This document shows, piece by piece, positions 24,179-32,584 of a stretch of 64,000 nt of DNA. The notes below the pieces were generated by a model. That model searched no databases and was not told the DNA's origin. It saw only the letters and a list, made by a program, of their open reading frames with translations. The first letter of the stretch is position 1, and the number at the start of each line of letters is the position of its first letter. Source of the DNA: G963667075 sp963667075 (GTDB taxonomy: Bacteria > Pseudomonadota > Alphaproteobacteria > Micavibrionales > Micavibrionaceae); the NCBI GenBank assembly GCA_963667075.1, contig OY762938.1, positions 1-64,000 on the forward strand, read 5' to 3'. The position numbers and the translations under genes are program-made.

Positions 24179-24502
24179 GTGCGTACGATCGTGGATTTGC
24201 CTGAAGATCAGGTTAAGGCCTTAGACCATATGGGAAAAGCGGATAATCTCTCTCGTGCTGAACTGGTGCGCAGGGCGGTTGATTTGTATCTGAATGAGGA
24301 ACTGAAAAAAAGGTCTGATGACTCCGTTGATAAATATTTTGGTTTTCTCACAGAAACGCCGAATGCTTTTGACGGGCTTGACGGGTTGTCCTATGAACAA
24401 AAAATTCGTGGGGAATGGGATGAGCGTGATAAAGCTTCCCGTCGTTGGGGATTCTCTGAATCAGGCCATGCCGCCTATAAAGGAAAAGATGACATAGAAT
24501 GA
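24179..24502 (+). CDS. vapB: VapB-type ribbon-helix-helix antitoxin
   Basis: The 107 residues begin with a ribbon-helix-helix fold (RTIVDLPEDQVKALDHMG, then LSRAELVRRAVDLYLNEEL, residues 2-42), which binds DNA as a dimer. An acidic C-terminal half follows (GLDGLSYEQKIRGEWDERDKA) of the kind that wraps the toxin. It should neutralise VapC and repress its own promoter at the palindromes upstream. The start is GTG at 24179, eight bases after AAAGGA. Its stop overlaps the vapC ATG (ATGA). Confidence 0.88.
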   Translation: MRTIVDLPEDQVKALDHMGKADNLSRAELVRRAVDLYLNEELKKRSDDSVDKYFGFLTETPNAFDGLDGLSYEQKIRGEWDERDKASRRWGFSESGHAAYKGKDDIE

Positions 24503-24876
24503 AAGTAATGAAAGCGGCTGTTTTTGATACAAATATTCTTATTGATTTTGCAAACGCCCATGAAGAAGCGCGTGCGATTATCAGACGCTGTGACGAACGT
24601 ATGATCAGCGTCATCACGTGGGTAGAGTTTTTAACAGGCGTGCCTTATCCTAAAATGGAAGAGGCCAAGGCCTTTCTCTCTGATATGTTCGATATTATTT
24701 ACCCTGATGAAGAGATCTATAATATGGCGCTCGATATTAGACGGGAGAAGCGTTTAAAATTGCCTGATGCTACAATCCATGCTACGGCAAAACACCTTAA
24801 TGTTCCTTTGGTAACCAGAAATACCAAAGATTTTGATGAAACCATGCCAGATATATGTGTGCCTTATGACATTTAA
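24499..24876 (+). CDS. vapC: VapC-type PIN ribonuclease toxin
   Basis: The 125-residue PIN-domain protein carries the four expected acidic residues: Asp10 in VFDTNILIDF, Glu43 in TWVEFLTG, Asp90 in KLPDATIHATA and Asp111 in NTKDFDE. VapC toxins cut specific RNAs, often tRNA or 23S rRNA; the target here is unknown. Translation is coupled to vapB by ATGA overlap. The 3' end overlaps the lipA start by 11 bases, tying expression of the essential lipA gene to the module. Confidence 0.92.
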   Translation: MKVMKAAVFDTNILIDFANAHEEARAIIRRCDERMISVITWVEFLTGVPYPKMEEAKAFLSDMFDIIYPDEEIYNMALDIRREKRLKLPDATIHATAKHLNVPLVTRNTKDFDETMPDICVPYDI

Positions 24877-25828
24877 CAAAGACCTGTTAGAACCAAAAAA
24901 ACGCCATCCTGAAAAGCAAAAAAATCCGGACCGCCCTATGGGGAAAAAGCCGGACTGGATTCGTGCTAAATCGCCAACAGGTGCTGATTACGAAAAGACA
25001 GAAAAAATCATTAAGCAGCTCAAACTTAATACAGTCTGCGAAGAGGCGTCTTGTCCAAATATCGGGGAATGCTGGAAAAAAGGACATGCCACCATGATGA
25101 TCATGGGCGAGATTTGCACAAGAGCCTGCGCCTTTTGTAACATTGCCACAGGCGTGCCGACACCGCTTGATAAGATGGAGCCACTGCGTATTGCAGAAGC
25201 GACGAAGAAAATCGGGCTAAAGCATGTGGTTATTACGTCTGTTGATCGTGACGATCTGAAAGATGGTGGGGCAGATCATTACGTTAAAACGATTGAAGCT
25301 ATTCGTTATAAAACGCCGGAAACAACCATCGAAATACTGACACCGGATTTCAGAGGCTTTATTGAAGGGGTTGATATTGTGGCCAAGGCCAAGCCTGACG
25401 TGTTTAATCACAATCTTGAGACTGTGCCGCGGTTATATCCTTCCATTCGCCCGGGTGCCCGTTATTTCCGCTCTGTTCGTCTGTTGGAGCGTGTAAAGGA
25501 AGTGGATGATACCATTTTCACAAAATCGGGTTTGATGGTAGGCCTTGGCGAAACACGGGAAGAAATTCTTCAGGTGATGGATGATTTGCGCACCGCCAAG
25601 GTGGATTTTCTAACGATTGGACAATATCTCCAGCCTACGCCAAAACATGCGCCTGTGGACAGGTTTTGGACTCCGGATGAATTCAAGGATCTGGAATCTA
25701 TGGCGCGGGGCAAGGGGTTTCTTATGGTATCTGCGAGTGCACTGACCCGGTCTTCCTATCTTGCCGAGGAGGATTATCACAAACTCAGAGAAGCAAGAGA
25801 CGCTAAAATCAATGCCAACGCACGCTGA
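24866..25828 (+). CDS. lipA: Lipoyl synthase
   Basis: LipA is a radical SAM enzyme that inserts two sulphurs into octanoyl groups on lipoyl domains such as those of PdhB and PdhC. The 320 residues show both iron-sulphur motifs: CEEASCPNIGEC (auxiliary cluster) and CTRACAFCNIATG (CxxxCxxC, SAM cluster). VITSVDRDDLKDGGADH, NHNLETVPRLY and the C-terminal RSSYLAEED are also present. The ATG at 24866 lies inside the end of vapC. A start further upstream would extend into vapC sequence with no lipA match. Function pairs well with the pdh cluster just upstream. Confidence 0.96.
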   Translation: MTFNKDLLEPKKRHPEKQKNPDRPMGKKPDWIRAKSPTGADYEKTEKIIKQLKLNTVCEEASCPNIGECWKKGHATMMIMGEICTRACAFCNIATGVPTPLDKMEPLRIAEATKKIGLKHVVITSVDRDDLKDGGADHYVKTIEAIRYKTPETTIEILTPDFRGFIEGVDIVAKAKPDVFNHNLETVPRLYPSIRPGARYFRSVRLLERVKEVDDTIFTKSGLMVGLGETREEILQVMDDLRTAKVDFLTIGQYLQPTPKHAPVDRFWTPDEFKDLESMARGKGFLMVSASALTRSSYLAEEDYHKLREARDAKINANAR

Positions 25829-26270
25829 AAAGCGAAAACTGCCCTATAGTGCTGGACAGCTTTTTGATCTGGTGGCTGATGTCAGGGCTTATCCTGAATT
25901 TTTGCCGTGGTGTCTGGAGGCTACGATTGTAAAGGAGGAGGGGCCTGACCTTTTCTATGCCGATTTGCGCGTTGGATACAAATTTATTCGGGAAAAATAC
26001 GCATCTCGCGTTACCTTGGATCGTGAAGCCAGACATATTCATGTTGAATATCTTAGTGGTCCTATGAAGCATTTGAGCAACCACTGGCATTTTATCGAGG
26101 AAGAGGATGGCGGCTGTACCGTTGATTTCTTTGTGACATTTGAGTTTAAAAACCCTCTTTTGCAAAGACTAATCCTGATCTTTTTTAATGAAGTTGTAAA
26201 AAAAATGGTGGGGGCTTTTGAAAAAAGGGCGGCCCAGCTTTACGACGAACCAAAGCGCAAACTTTTGTGA
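25812..26270 (+). CDS. RatA/Coq10-family START-domain protein
   Basis: The 152 residues form a single polyketide-cyclase/START domain: PYSAGQLFDLVADVRAYPEFLPWC at the N-terminus, REKYASRV and LSGPMKHLSNHWHF in the middle, and FEFKNPLLQRLI with a C-terminal helix. Family members are called RatA (ribosome association toxin, in E. coli) or Coq10 (ubiquinone chaperone). In alphaproteobacteria beside lipA a Coq10-like role in respiration is as likely as a toxin role. It overlaps lipA by 17 bases, so the two are coupled, and its 3' end overlaps the convergent gene at 26240 by 31 bases. Confidence 0.88.
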   Translation: MPTHAEKRKLPYSAGQLFDLVADVRAYPEFLPWCLEATIVKEEGPDLFYADLRVGYKFIREKYASRVTLDREARHIHVEYLSGPMKHLSNHWHFIEEEDGGCTVDFFVTFEFKNPLLQRLILIFFNEVVKKMVGAFEKRAAQLYDEPKRKLL

Positions 26271-27142
26271 ACCGACTCTCCTTCCATTGTTTCAAAGGCC
26301 ATTGTGACAGACCTGTCATGGCGCATGTCATCATGGCCTGAAATGTGAAGAATACCGAGTTCTTTGTGGGGAAGATAAGGCTCTACAAATGTTTTCCTTG
26401 AGGCGTCCCATTTGGGCGCAAAGTCACAAAGCCAGTGACACCAGCCGGGCAGAATTTCCATGGGATAATGCTCGAGATAAACCATAACGCCAAGGGTTAA
26501 TTGCTCGGTGGTAAAGACTTTGCCTTTTCTGCTTTCTAACGTGTTAACAACGAGCTCTTGCCAGCGTTTCCAGTGCGGTGCATCCTTATGCAGCGCAAAA
26601 GCACCAGCCAATAGAACATGATAGGGATAGAGCTCCTTGGCCTTGGCGAAAGAAAAGGCTTTCTTGGCGTTGGAAAAATAAAAACCGCGCAGTTTAAATG
26701 GCATACGGAAAAGCCATTTGATACGGGTGTGCCTTGGGTAAGCCCTGTCTACTTGCCCGGTGAGTGCTATTTTTTTGCGGTTAGCCCCTTCTAAAAAGAG
26801 GTCGATAGATTCCCAGTTTTGAATCCATGTATCAGCGTCCATCCAGAAATATATATCATAACCGGGAAAATAATCCGGCAAAAACGGCCGGCAGACACAG
26901 CTTTTTAAATATTCTCGTCCCTTTGTTTTCCAAATTGGAATCGGACAGGGCCAGTCTGGCTTGTATATTTTTGTTACCAGCGGCTTAAGCTTTTTCAACT
27001 CTTCTTCTGACAGGCCTGAGTCCAGAATACAGATATCCGCCTCTTTTCCTTGGGGGTGGGCCCGCAAAGAGGCTATCCACTCTAGTAGAAGATGGAAGTA
27101 GTGGCTGTCGCAGCCAGAGCAAAAGGCAATTTTTTGTGTCAT
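26240..27142 (-). CDS. Glycosyltransferase-like protein with DxD motif
   Basis: The 300 residues begin with IAFCSGCDSHYFHLLLEWIASL and continue with ADICILDSGLS. Residues near 98-104 read FWMDADTW, a DxD-type metal and nucleotide-sugar site as in family 8-like glycosyltransferases. LLAGAFALHKDAPHW and EQLTLGVMVYL in the second half also resemble that group. No membrane segment is seen, so the enzyme is probably cytosolic or peripheral. Donor and acceptor are unknown. It stands alone, with no other glycan genes beside it, between ratA and pgpA. Confidence 0.65.
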   Translation of the reverse strand: MTQKIAFCSGCDSHYFHLLLEWIASLRAHPQGKEADICILDSGLSEEELKKLKPLVTKIYKPDWPCPIPIWKTKGREYLKSCVCRPFLPDYFPGYDIYFWMDADTWIQNWESIDLFLEGANRKKIALTGQVDRAYPRHTRIKWLFRMPFKLRGFYFSNAKKAFSFAKAKELYPYHVLLAGAFALHKDAPHWKRWQELVVNTLESRKGKVFTTEQLTLGVMVYLEHYPMEILPGWCHWLCDFAPKWDASRKTFVEPYLPHKELGILHISGHDDMRHDRSVTMAFETMEGESVHKSLRFGSS

Positions 27143-27164
27143 AATGGTATATTATCTGTCTGGT

Positions 27165-27683
27165 TTAGAGATAACCAAGGTAGGCGAGTCCCATAACTGA
27201 AAGTGCGGCATAAAAGCCGGCGAAGAGATCGTCCAGCAAAACACCTTGTGCGCCTGACATATTGCTGTCAAAGGCGGAGACAGGCCATGGTTTGAAAATG
27301 TCAAAAACGCGAAAGAGGATAAATCCCGCTATACCGGCCATGATATCCAGATGGCCAAATGCATCTATCGCAAAAAAAGTCAGGAAAAGGCCTGCTACTT
27401 CGTCAATAACAATAGAAGGTGAATCGTGCGTTTGAGTTTCTTCTTGAAAACGACTGATGGACCACAAGGCCAGAGCCGAAATGATGATAAGCCCGATAAG
27501 GAGAGATGATGAACCCAGATAGGTGAATAATAAAACAGCAAGAATAAGTCCGGCAAAGCTGCCGCTTGTCCCAGGGGCTGTATTAACAAAACCGGACCCA
27601 AAGAACGTGGCAAGCAGGACGTGAGGCTGTGAAAGCTTTAAATCATCCCTAAATGTTTTTTGTTTTTTATCACTTAACATCAC
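27165..27683 (-). CDS. pgpA: Phosphatidylglycerophosphatase A
   Basis: PgpA removes phosphate from phosphatidylglycerophosphate to make phosphatidylglycerol in the inner membrane. The 172 residues show the family pattern: FFGSGFVNTAPGTSGSFAGL, IVIDEVAGLFLTFF, FILFRVFDIFKPWPVSAFD, and GAQGVLLDDLFAGFYAAL, with four hydrophobic segments. It lies 9 bases downstream of ispDF on the same strand, so the two are likely co-transcribed. Confidence 0.93.
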   Translation of the reverse strand: MMLSDKKQKTFRDDLKLSQPHVLLATFFGSGFVNTAPGTSGSFAGLILAVLLFTYLGSSSLLIGLIIISALALWSISRFQEETQTHDSPSIVIDEVAGLFLTFFAIDAFGHLDIMAGIAGFILFRVFDIFKPWPVSAFDSNMSGAQGVLLDDLFAGFYAALSVMGLAYLGYL

Positions 27684-27692
27684 AAAAGCATC

Positions 27693-28856
27693 CTACTCTG
27701 TTATTCTTATGGTTGCGATCGCCTGTGCCGCAATACCTTCTTCTCTACCCGTGAATCCCAATTGTTCCGTTGTTGTTGCTTTTACACTAACTTGACAGGT
27801 TTGTATAGATAGCAAAGACGCGACCCTTTCGCGCATCTGATCCTTAAATGACCCTATTTTGGGTTTCTCGCATATAAGTGTTACATCAATATTCTCAATT
27901 ACGGCATTGTTTTCTATTAATTTATCATAGGCTGCCATCAGGAAGAGTGAACTGTTCATATTTTTGAATCGGTGATCTGTTGGCGGAAAATGATCTCCTA
28001 TATCACCTGCTGAAATTGTGCCCAGTAAGGCGTCTGTGATGGCGTGTAAGGCAACATCAGCGTCCGAATGCCCTTTTAATTTTTTTGTGTAGGGTATATC
28101 TATACCGCAGAGCCTGATATGAGTCACGTCCCTATCATCACTGTCAAAGGCATGAACGTCAAAGCCCATGGCCGTTCTTATTCTTGCTGTTTTACTTTCC
28201 ATGATTTCTTTTGCCAGACACCAATCTTCACGTGTTGTTATTTTAAAATTACGGGGAGAGCTTTTTACAAATTTTACGGTATGCCCCAAGGCTGAGACAA
28301 GAGCTGTGTCATCTGTAACATTATCTTCCCCTTTGGCATGAGCCTCTTTCAGGATGTCGAATCTGAAAGCCTGGGGGGTTTGAACAGACCATAGGGAATC
28401 TCTGTCTATGGTCTCTCCGTTTTCTTTTTTTAAGGTATCAGAGACGGGTATAGCCAGCGTTGCCGCAACTTCTGTTTCCATGACGTTGAGTAAGGTTTTG
28501 ACATCGTTTGGGGTGACAAGCGGACGGGCGGCATCATGGATCAGAATAATATCGTTGTCTCTGATGTTGGAAAAAGATGATAATCCGTTATGAACGCTTT
28601 CTTTTCTTGTGTCACCGCCATAAGCAGGGGGGCATATATTAAGCCCTGCGACAGCATCCTGATAGGGGATTTCATGGTCTGGTGATATGATAACGCAGAT
28701 TTCTGTGAAGACACCCATCTCTATAAAAAGATCAAGCGTATGCCGCAGAATCGCTTTTCCTTCGATCTTCTGGTATTGTTTGGGCACAGGAGAACCCATA
28801 CGCAGCCCGGTGCCTGCAGCAGGGATGAGGAGATATATGTTCTTGTTGGTTTCCAT
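27693..28856 (-). CDS. ispDF: Bifunctional IspDF of the MEP isoprenoid pathway
   Basis: One 387-residue protein carries two enzymes of non-mevalonate isoprenoid synthesis. Residues 1-220 are IspD (MEP cytidylyltransferase; LIPAAGTGLRMGSPVPKQYQ, HDAARPLV, VSDTLK, TPQAFRF, TDDTALV). Residues 228-387 are IspF (MECDP synthase; GFDVHAF, HSDADVALHAITDALLG, GDIGDHFPP, TTTEQLGFTGREEGIAAQA). The intermediate enzyme IspE is not in the window. The fusion is common in alphaproteobacteria. It is divergent from ntrY. Confidence 0.97.
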   Translation of the reverse strand: METNKNIYLLIPAAGTGLRMGSPVPKQYQKIEGKAILRHTLDLFIEMGVFTEICVIISPDHEIPYQDAVAGLNICPPAYGGDTRKESVHNGLSSFSNIRDNDIILIHDAARPLVTPNDVKTLLNVMETEVAATLAIPVSDTLKKENGETIDRDSLWSVQTPQAFRFDILKEAHAKGEDNVTDDTALVSALGHTVKFVKSSPRNFKITTREDWCLAKEIMESKTARIRTAMGFDVHAFDSDDRDVTHIRLCGIDIPYTKKLKGHSDADVALHAITDALLGTISAGDIGDHFPPTDHRFKNMNSSLFLMAAYDKLIENNAVIENIDVTLICEKPKIGSFKDQMRERVASLLSIQTCQVSVKATTTEQLGFTGREEGIAAQAIATIRITE

Positions 28857-28931
28857 AGTCGTTCCTCTTGATTTTGTGGCGGAATGCCGTTAGGCTCATA
28901 GCCCATCCTAAACGTTATAAGACATTTTACT

Positions 28932-31157
28932 TTGTTTAAAAAGATTACATTAAATACAGAACGTTATTTAGCCTTTGGACTGACTGTACTAGCTATCCTA
29001 AGCGGTATGGCAACCTATGCAGCCTTAAGGGCTGTGCCGCCTTTGGGAAAAGATTCGAGTACGGTCATCTGGCTTATGAGTCTTGATCTTTTTATACTTT
29101 TTGCCTTTGTACTGCTTATTTCAAGACGCATTCTGGCTTTGTTCAAAGGCCGAAAAGAAGGGGTGGCCGGGGCCCGTCTTCATGTTCGGCTTGTTTATAT
29201 TTTCAGCGTGCTGGCCATTGCACCTGCTATTATAATGACCGTATTCTCGGCTTTTTTCTTCCATTATGGTGTCCAGACCTGGTTTAGTGAACGGGTGAGT
29301 ACCGCTGTGAATAAGTCACAGGCCGTGGCTCAGGCTTATCTGGAAGAGCACCAGCAGGTTATTAGAGCCGATATTATGGCTATGGCAAATGACCTTGATC
29401 GTCAGGCACCGTTTTTGGTCGATAATCAAACGGCTTTTGACCGTTTAATGCATACGCAATCTGTTTTAAGAAATTTATCGGAAGCGATTGTTTTTGACAG
29501 CGCTGGAAAAGTTCTGGCGCGTTCCGGTTTTACGTTTTCACTGGAACTGGAAGAGGTGCCGGACTATCTGTTAGATACAGCTCAATATGGCGATGCGGTT
29601 GTTTTGAATGCGGCAGAAGACCGCGTCCGTGCTCTGGTGAAACTGAATAACTTTGTGGATAGTTATCTGTTCGTGGGGCGTATGGTGGATCCTATCGTGC
29701 TGAGTTATCTACATGATACGAAACAGGCCGTGCAGGATTATGAAGATCTGGAGAGCCGTTATGTGGATCTTCGTACCATTGTTACGATGATTTTTGTTGT
29801 TGTGGGGCTTTTGCTTTTGCTGGCGGCTATCTGGTTCGGGTTTATCTTTTCAAGGCAACTGGTCACGCCAATCGGTGCGCTGGTCTCTGTCTCGGAGCGT
29901 GTCCGTTCGGGTGACCTCTCGGCCCGTGTGCCGGAAGGTGAATCTATTGAGGAATTTGATTATCTTGCTCGTGCGTTTAACCGGATGACCACCCAGATTC
30001 AAGAGCAAAGAAATAATCTTGTCAAAGCGAACAGGCAACTGGATCAAAGACGCCGTTTTACAGAGACTATTCTGGCCGGTGTTTCGGCCGGTATTGTCGG
30101 TGTGAATGAGAACGGTCTTATTACGCTTGCTAATAACTCTGCAGGGGATCTTCTCCAAAAGAAACCGGCCGAACTTGCAGGCAAGAATATCGTGGATGTT
30201 GTGCCGGGCATTAAGGATGCTCTGGATCAGGCGCATAAAAAGCCTGACAAAATTTATCAGGCTGAACTTCCCTACCTTTTCAAGGAAGGGGACCGCAGGA
30301 TTTTCCTTATCCGTGTGGCTATTGAGCTTATAAACGGTGTTGAAAAAGGGGGTGTGATTACCTTTGACGATATTACCGAGCTTCAATCCGCGCAAAGAAA
30401 AGCCGCCTGGGCTGGTGTGGCAAGACGGATTGCGCACGAAATTAAGAATCCTCTAACCCCGATCCAGCTTTCTGCAGAACGTTTGAAAAGGCGCTATCAG
30501 CAACAGCTTCCACAGGAAGATCAACAGGTTTTTGCACAATGTACAGACACCATTATCCGTCATGTCGAAGATATAGGGCGTATGGTGAGCGAGTTTTCTT
30601 CCTTTGCCCGTATGCCGGAACCTGTGATGGAGTATCAGAATTTTATGGCGTTGGTAAAAGAATCCATCCTGCTTCAGCAGCAGGCGCATTCGGCTATCAC
30701 GTTTAAAAAGATCGGTTTTCCGGAAGAAACCGATACGGTTCTGGCTTATTGTGATTCTCAACAGGTCAGGCAGGCTTTTACAAATATTCTTCAAAATGCG
30801 ATTGATTCAATAACTGGCGGGAATGACAAAGCGCCCGGCCACATACAGATCCATTTCTTTCAGCGTGGAGATGAGCTTGTTCTTGCTGTATGCGATACTG
30901 GGAAAGGGTTTCCAAAGGAAGAAAATTTATCACGCTTGACAGAGCCCTATGTTACTCACAGGGAGAAGGGTACTGGTTTGGGGCTGGCTATTGTGAAAAA
31001 AATTATGGAAGACCATAATGGACGCCTGTTACTGGGTGTGCCGGAATGGCTGCGCAAAGAGGAAAACTGGGAAGATCTCGGTGGGGCTTGTGTCGTTCTG
31101 GCTCTCCCGGTTGTTGAGCAACTTTCCAGAAACACAAGCATAAAAGAGGCAAGTTAA
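28932..31157 (+). CDS. ntrY: NtrY-type sensor histidine kinase
   Basis: The 741-residue membrane kinase has several N-terminal membrane segments (about 12-30, 45-60, 87-113 and 285-310) enclosing a periplasmic loop. A HAMP domain follows (VSERVRSGDLSARVPEG), then a PAS domain (about 375-490), HisKA with the phospho-accepting His in RRIAHEIKNPLTPIQLSAER, and HATPase_c with NILQNAIDS, CDTGKGFP and GTGLGLAIVKKIMEDH. In alphaproteobacteria NtrY/NtrX respond to nitrogen or redox state and affect the envelope. The start is TTG at 28932 with no strong ribosome site, so the N-terminus is uncertain. ntrX follows after 12 bases. Confidence 0.94.
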   Translation: MFKKITLNTERYLAFGLTVLAILSGMATYAALRAVPPLGKDSSTVIWLMSLDLFILFAFVLLISRRILALFKGRKEGVAGARLHVRLVYIFSVLAIAPAIIMTVFSAFFFHYGVQTWFSERVSTAVNKSQAVAQAYLEEHQQVIRADIMAMANDLDRQAPFLVDNQTAFDRLMHTQSVLRNLSEAIVFDSAGKVLARSGFTFSLELEEVPDYLLDTAQYGDAVVLNAAEDRVRALVKLNNFVDSYLFVGRMVDPIVLSYLHDTKQAVQDYEDLESRYVDLRTIVTMIFVVVGLLLLLAAIWFGFIFSRQLVTPIGALVSVSERVRSGDLSARVPEGESIEEFDYLARAFNRMTTQIQEQRNNLVKANRQLDQRRRFTETILAGVSAGIVGVNENGLITLANNSAGDLLQKKPAELAGKNIVDVVPGIKDALDQAHKKPDKIYQAELPYLFKEGDRRIFLIRVAIELINGVEKGGVITFDDITELQSAQRKAAWAGVARRIAHEIKNPLTPIQLSAERLKRRYQQQLPQEDQQVFAQCTDTIIRHVEDIGRMVSEFSSFARMPEPVMEYQNFMALVKESILLQQQAHSAITFKKIGFPEETDTVLAYCDSQQVRQAFTNILQNAIDSITGGNDKAPGHIQIHFFQRGDELVLAVCDTGKGFPKEENLSRLTEPYVTHREKGTGLGLAIVKKIMEDHNGRLLLGVPEWLRKEENWEDLGGACVVLALPVVEQLSRNTSIKEAS

Positions 31158-31169
31158 GGGTCATATGCT

Positions 31170-32576
31170 ATGACTGCGGAAATACTTATAGTAGATGATG
31201 AAGAGGGTATCAGGACTCTGGTTCAGGGGATACTGGAGGATGAGGGCTATTCCATTCGTCAGGCCGCTAATGCAAAACAGGCTTATGCTAGAATAGAAGA
31301 GCATGTGCCGGATCTTCTGATCCTTGATATATGGCTGCAAAATAGCGAACATGACGGGCTTGAGATACTGAAAACCGTTAAAGAACAAAGGGATGATTTG
31401 CCCGTTCTTATGATCAGCGGCCATGGTACAATCGAAACGGCTGTGACAGCCCTCAAACATGGCGCCTATGATTTCATTGAAAAGCCGTTTAAAACAGACC
31501 GCCTGCTGTTAATGATTGAACGCGCGCTTGAAACAGCAAAGCTTAAGAGAGAGAATGCCGCGCTTCGGGAAAAGGCGGAAGGTGCTGTCGAATTTGTAGG
31601 AGAATCTCCTGTCGTTACATCGCTAAAACAGGTCATCAAGCGCGTAGCTCCCACAAACAGCCGGGTCCTTATTACAGGCGAGCCGGGGACCGGAAAAGAT
31701 TTGATCGCCAGAATGATCCATAAGCAATCTGAACGCGCGACAAAGCCTTTTGTGGTACTGAACTGTGCCACTATGCGCCCTGAGCATCTGGAAGCTGAGC
31801 TTTTTGGCACGGTAAGAGATCAGACCGGTCTTTTGGAGCAGGCCGATGGCGGCACGCTTTTCCTTGATGAAGTGTCCGATATGCCAATGGAAACACAAGG
31901 CAAGATTGTACGTGTCTTGCAGGAACAACGGTTCCAGCGCGTGGGCGGGCATGATGAGCTAGAAGTGGATGTAAGAATTCTGGCCTCTACAAACAGGGAT
32001 CTACAAACCTTTATTGCAAAAGGCACGTTTAGACAGGATTTGTTTTATCGTTTGAATGTTGTCCCTATCCACGTCCCTGCTTTGCGTGAAAGAACAAAAG
32101 ATATCCGTATATTGGCCGAATTTTTTGTTTCCATGTATGCCAGACAATATGGTTTTCAGGAAAGATCCTTTTCTCCTTCAGCTCTGGCAGCACTCCAAAG
32201 CTATGAATGGCCGGGGAATGTACGGCAGTTAAAAAATGCCGTTGAATGGCTGATGATTATGAAGCCGGAGGGCGACCGGGGGCAAGGTAATGTTTCCGCT
32301 TTTATTGACCTGGAAAATCTTCCCCCGGAAATTTCGAATATTTCATCCTCTAAGACGTCTTCGGATGATTCTGTTCAGGATACGCTCATCAACTTCCCTT
32401 TAAGAGAAGCGAGGGAGCAATTTGAGCGGGATTATCTTATGGCGCAGGTCAATCGTTTTAAAGGCAACATTTCTAAAACCGCTCAATTTGTCGGCATGGA
32501 GCGATCTGCCTTGCACCGGAAATTAAAGTCACTCAATATTAACAGCGACCAGACTAAAGACAAACAAAAGGCATAA
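31170..32576 (+). CDS. ntrX: NtrX-type response regulator
   Basis: The 468 residues contain a receiver domain (1-120; Asp53 in LLILDIWLQ), an AAA+ domain with Walker A GEPGTGKDLIARMIH and Walker B GGTLFLDEVSDM, and a C-terminal Fis-type helix-turn-helix (GNISKTAQFVGMERSALHRKL). The GAFTGA loop that sigma-54 activators use is absent: after AELFG the sequence reads TVRDQTGLLEQADGG. The protein is therefore unlikely to activate sigma-54 in the classical way. The loop is also missing in other alphaproteobacterial NtrX proteins. It is partner of NtrY upstream and is followed by trkA after 8 bases. Confidence 0.94.
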   Translation: MTAEILIVDDEEGIRTLVQGILEDEGYSIRQAANAKQAYARIEEHVPDLLILDIWLQNSEHDGLEILKTVKEQRDDLPVLMISGHGTIETAVTALKHGAYDFIEKPFKTDRLLLMIERALETAKLKRENAALREKAEGAVEFVGESPVVTSLKQVIKRVAPTNSRVLITGEPGTGKDLIARMIHKQSERATKPFVVLNCATMRPEHLEAELFGTVRDQTGLLEQADGGTLFLDEVSDMPMETQGKIVRVLQEQRFQRVGGHDELEVDVRILASTNRDLQTFIAKGTFRQDLFYRLNVVPIHVPALRERTKDIRILAEFFVSMYARQYGFQERSFSPSALAALQSYEWPGNVRQLKNAVEWLMIMKPEGDRGQGNVSAFIDLENLPPEISNISSSKTSSDDSVQDTLINFPLREAREQFERDYLMAQVNRFKGNISKTAQFVGMERSALHRKLKSLNINSDQTKDKQKA

Positions 32577-32584
32577 TGTAAACC

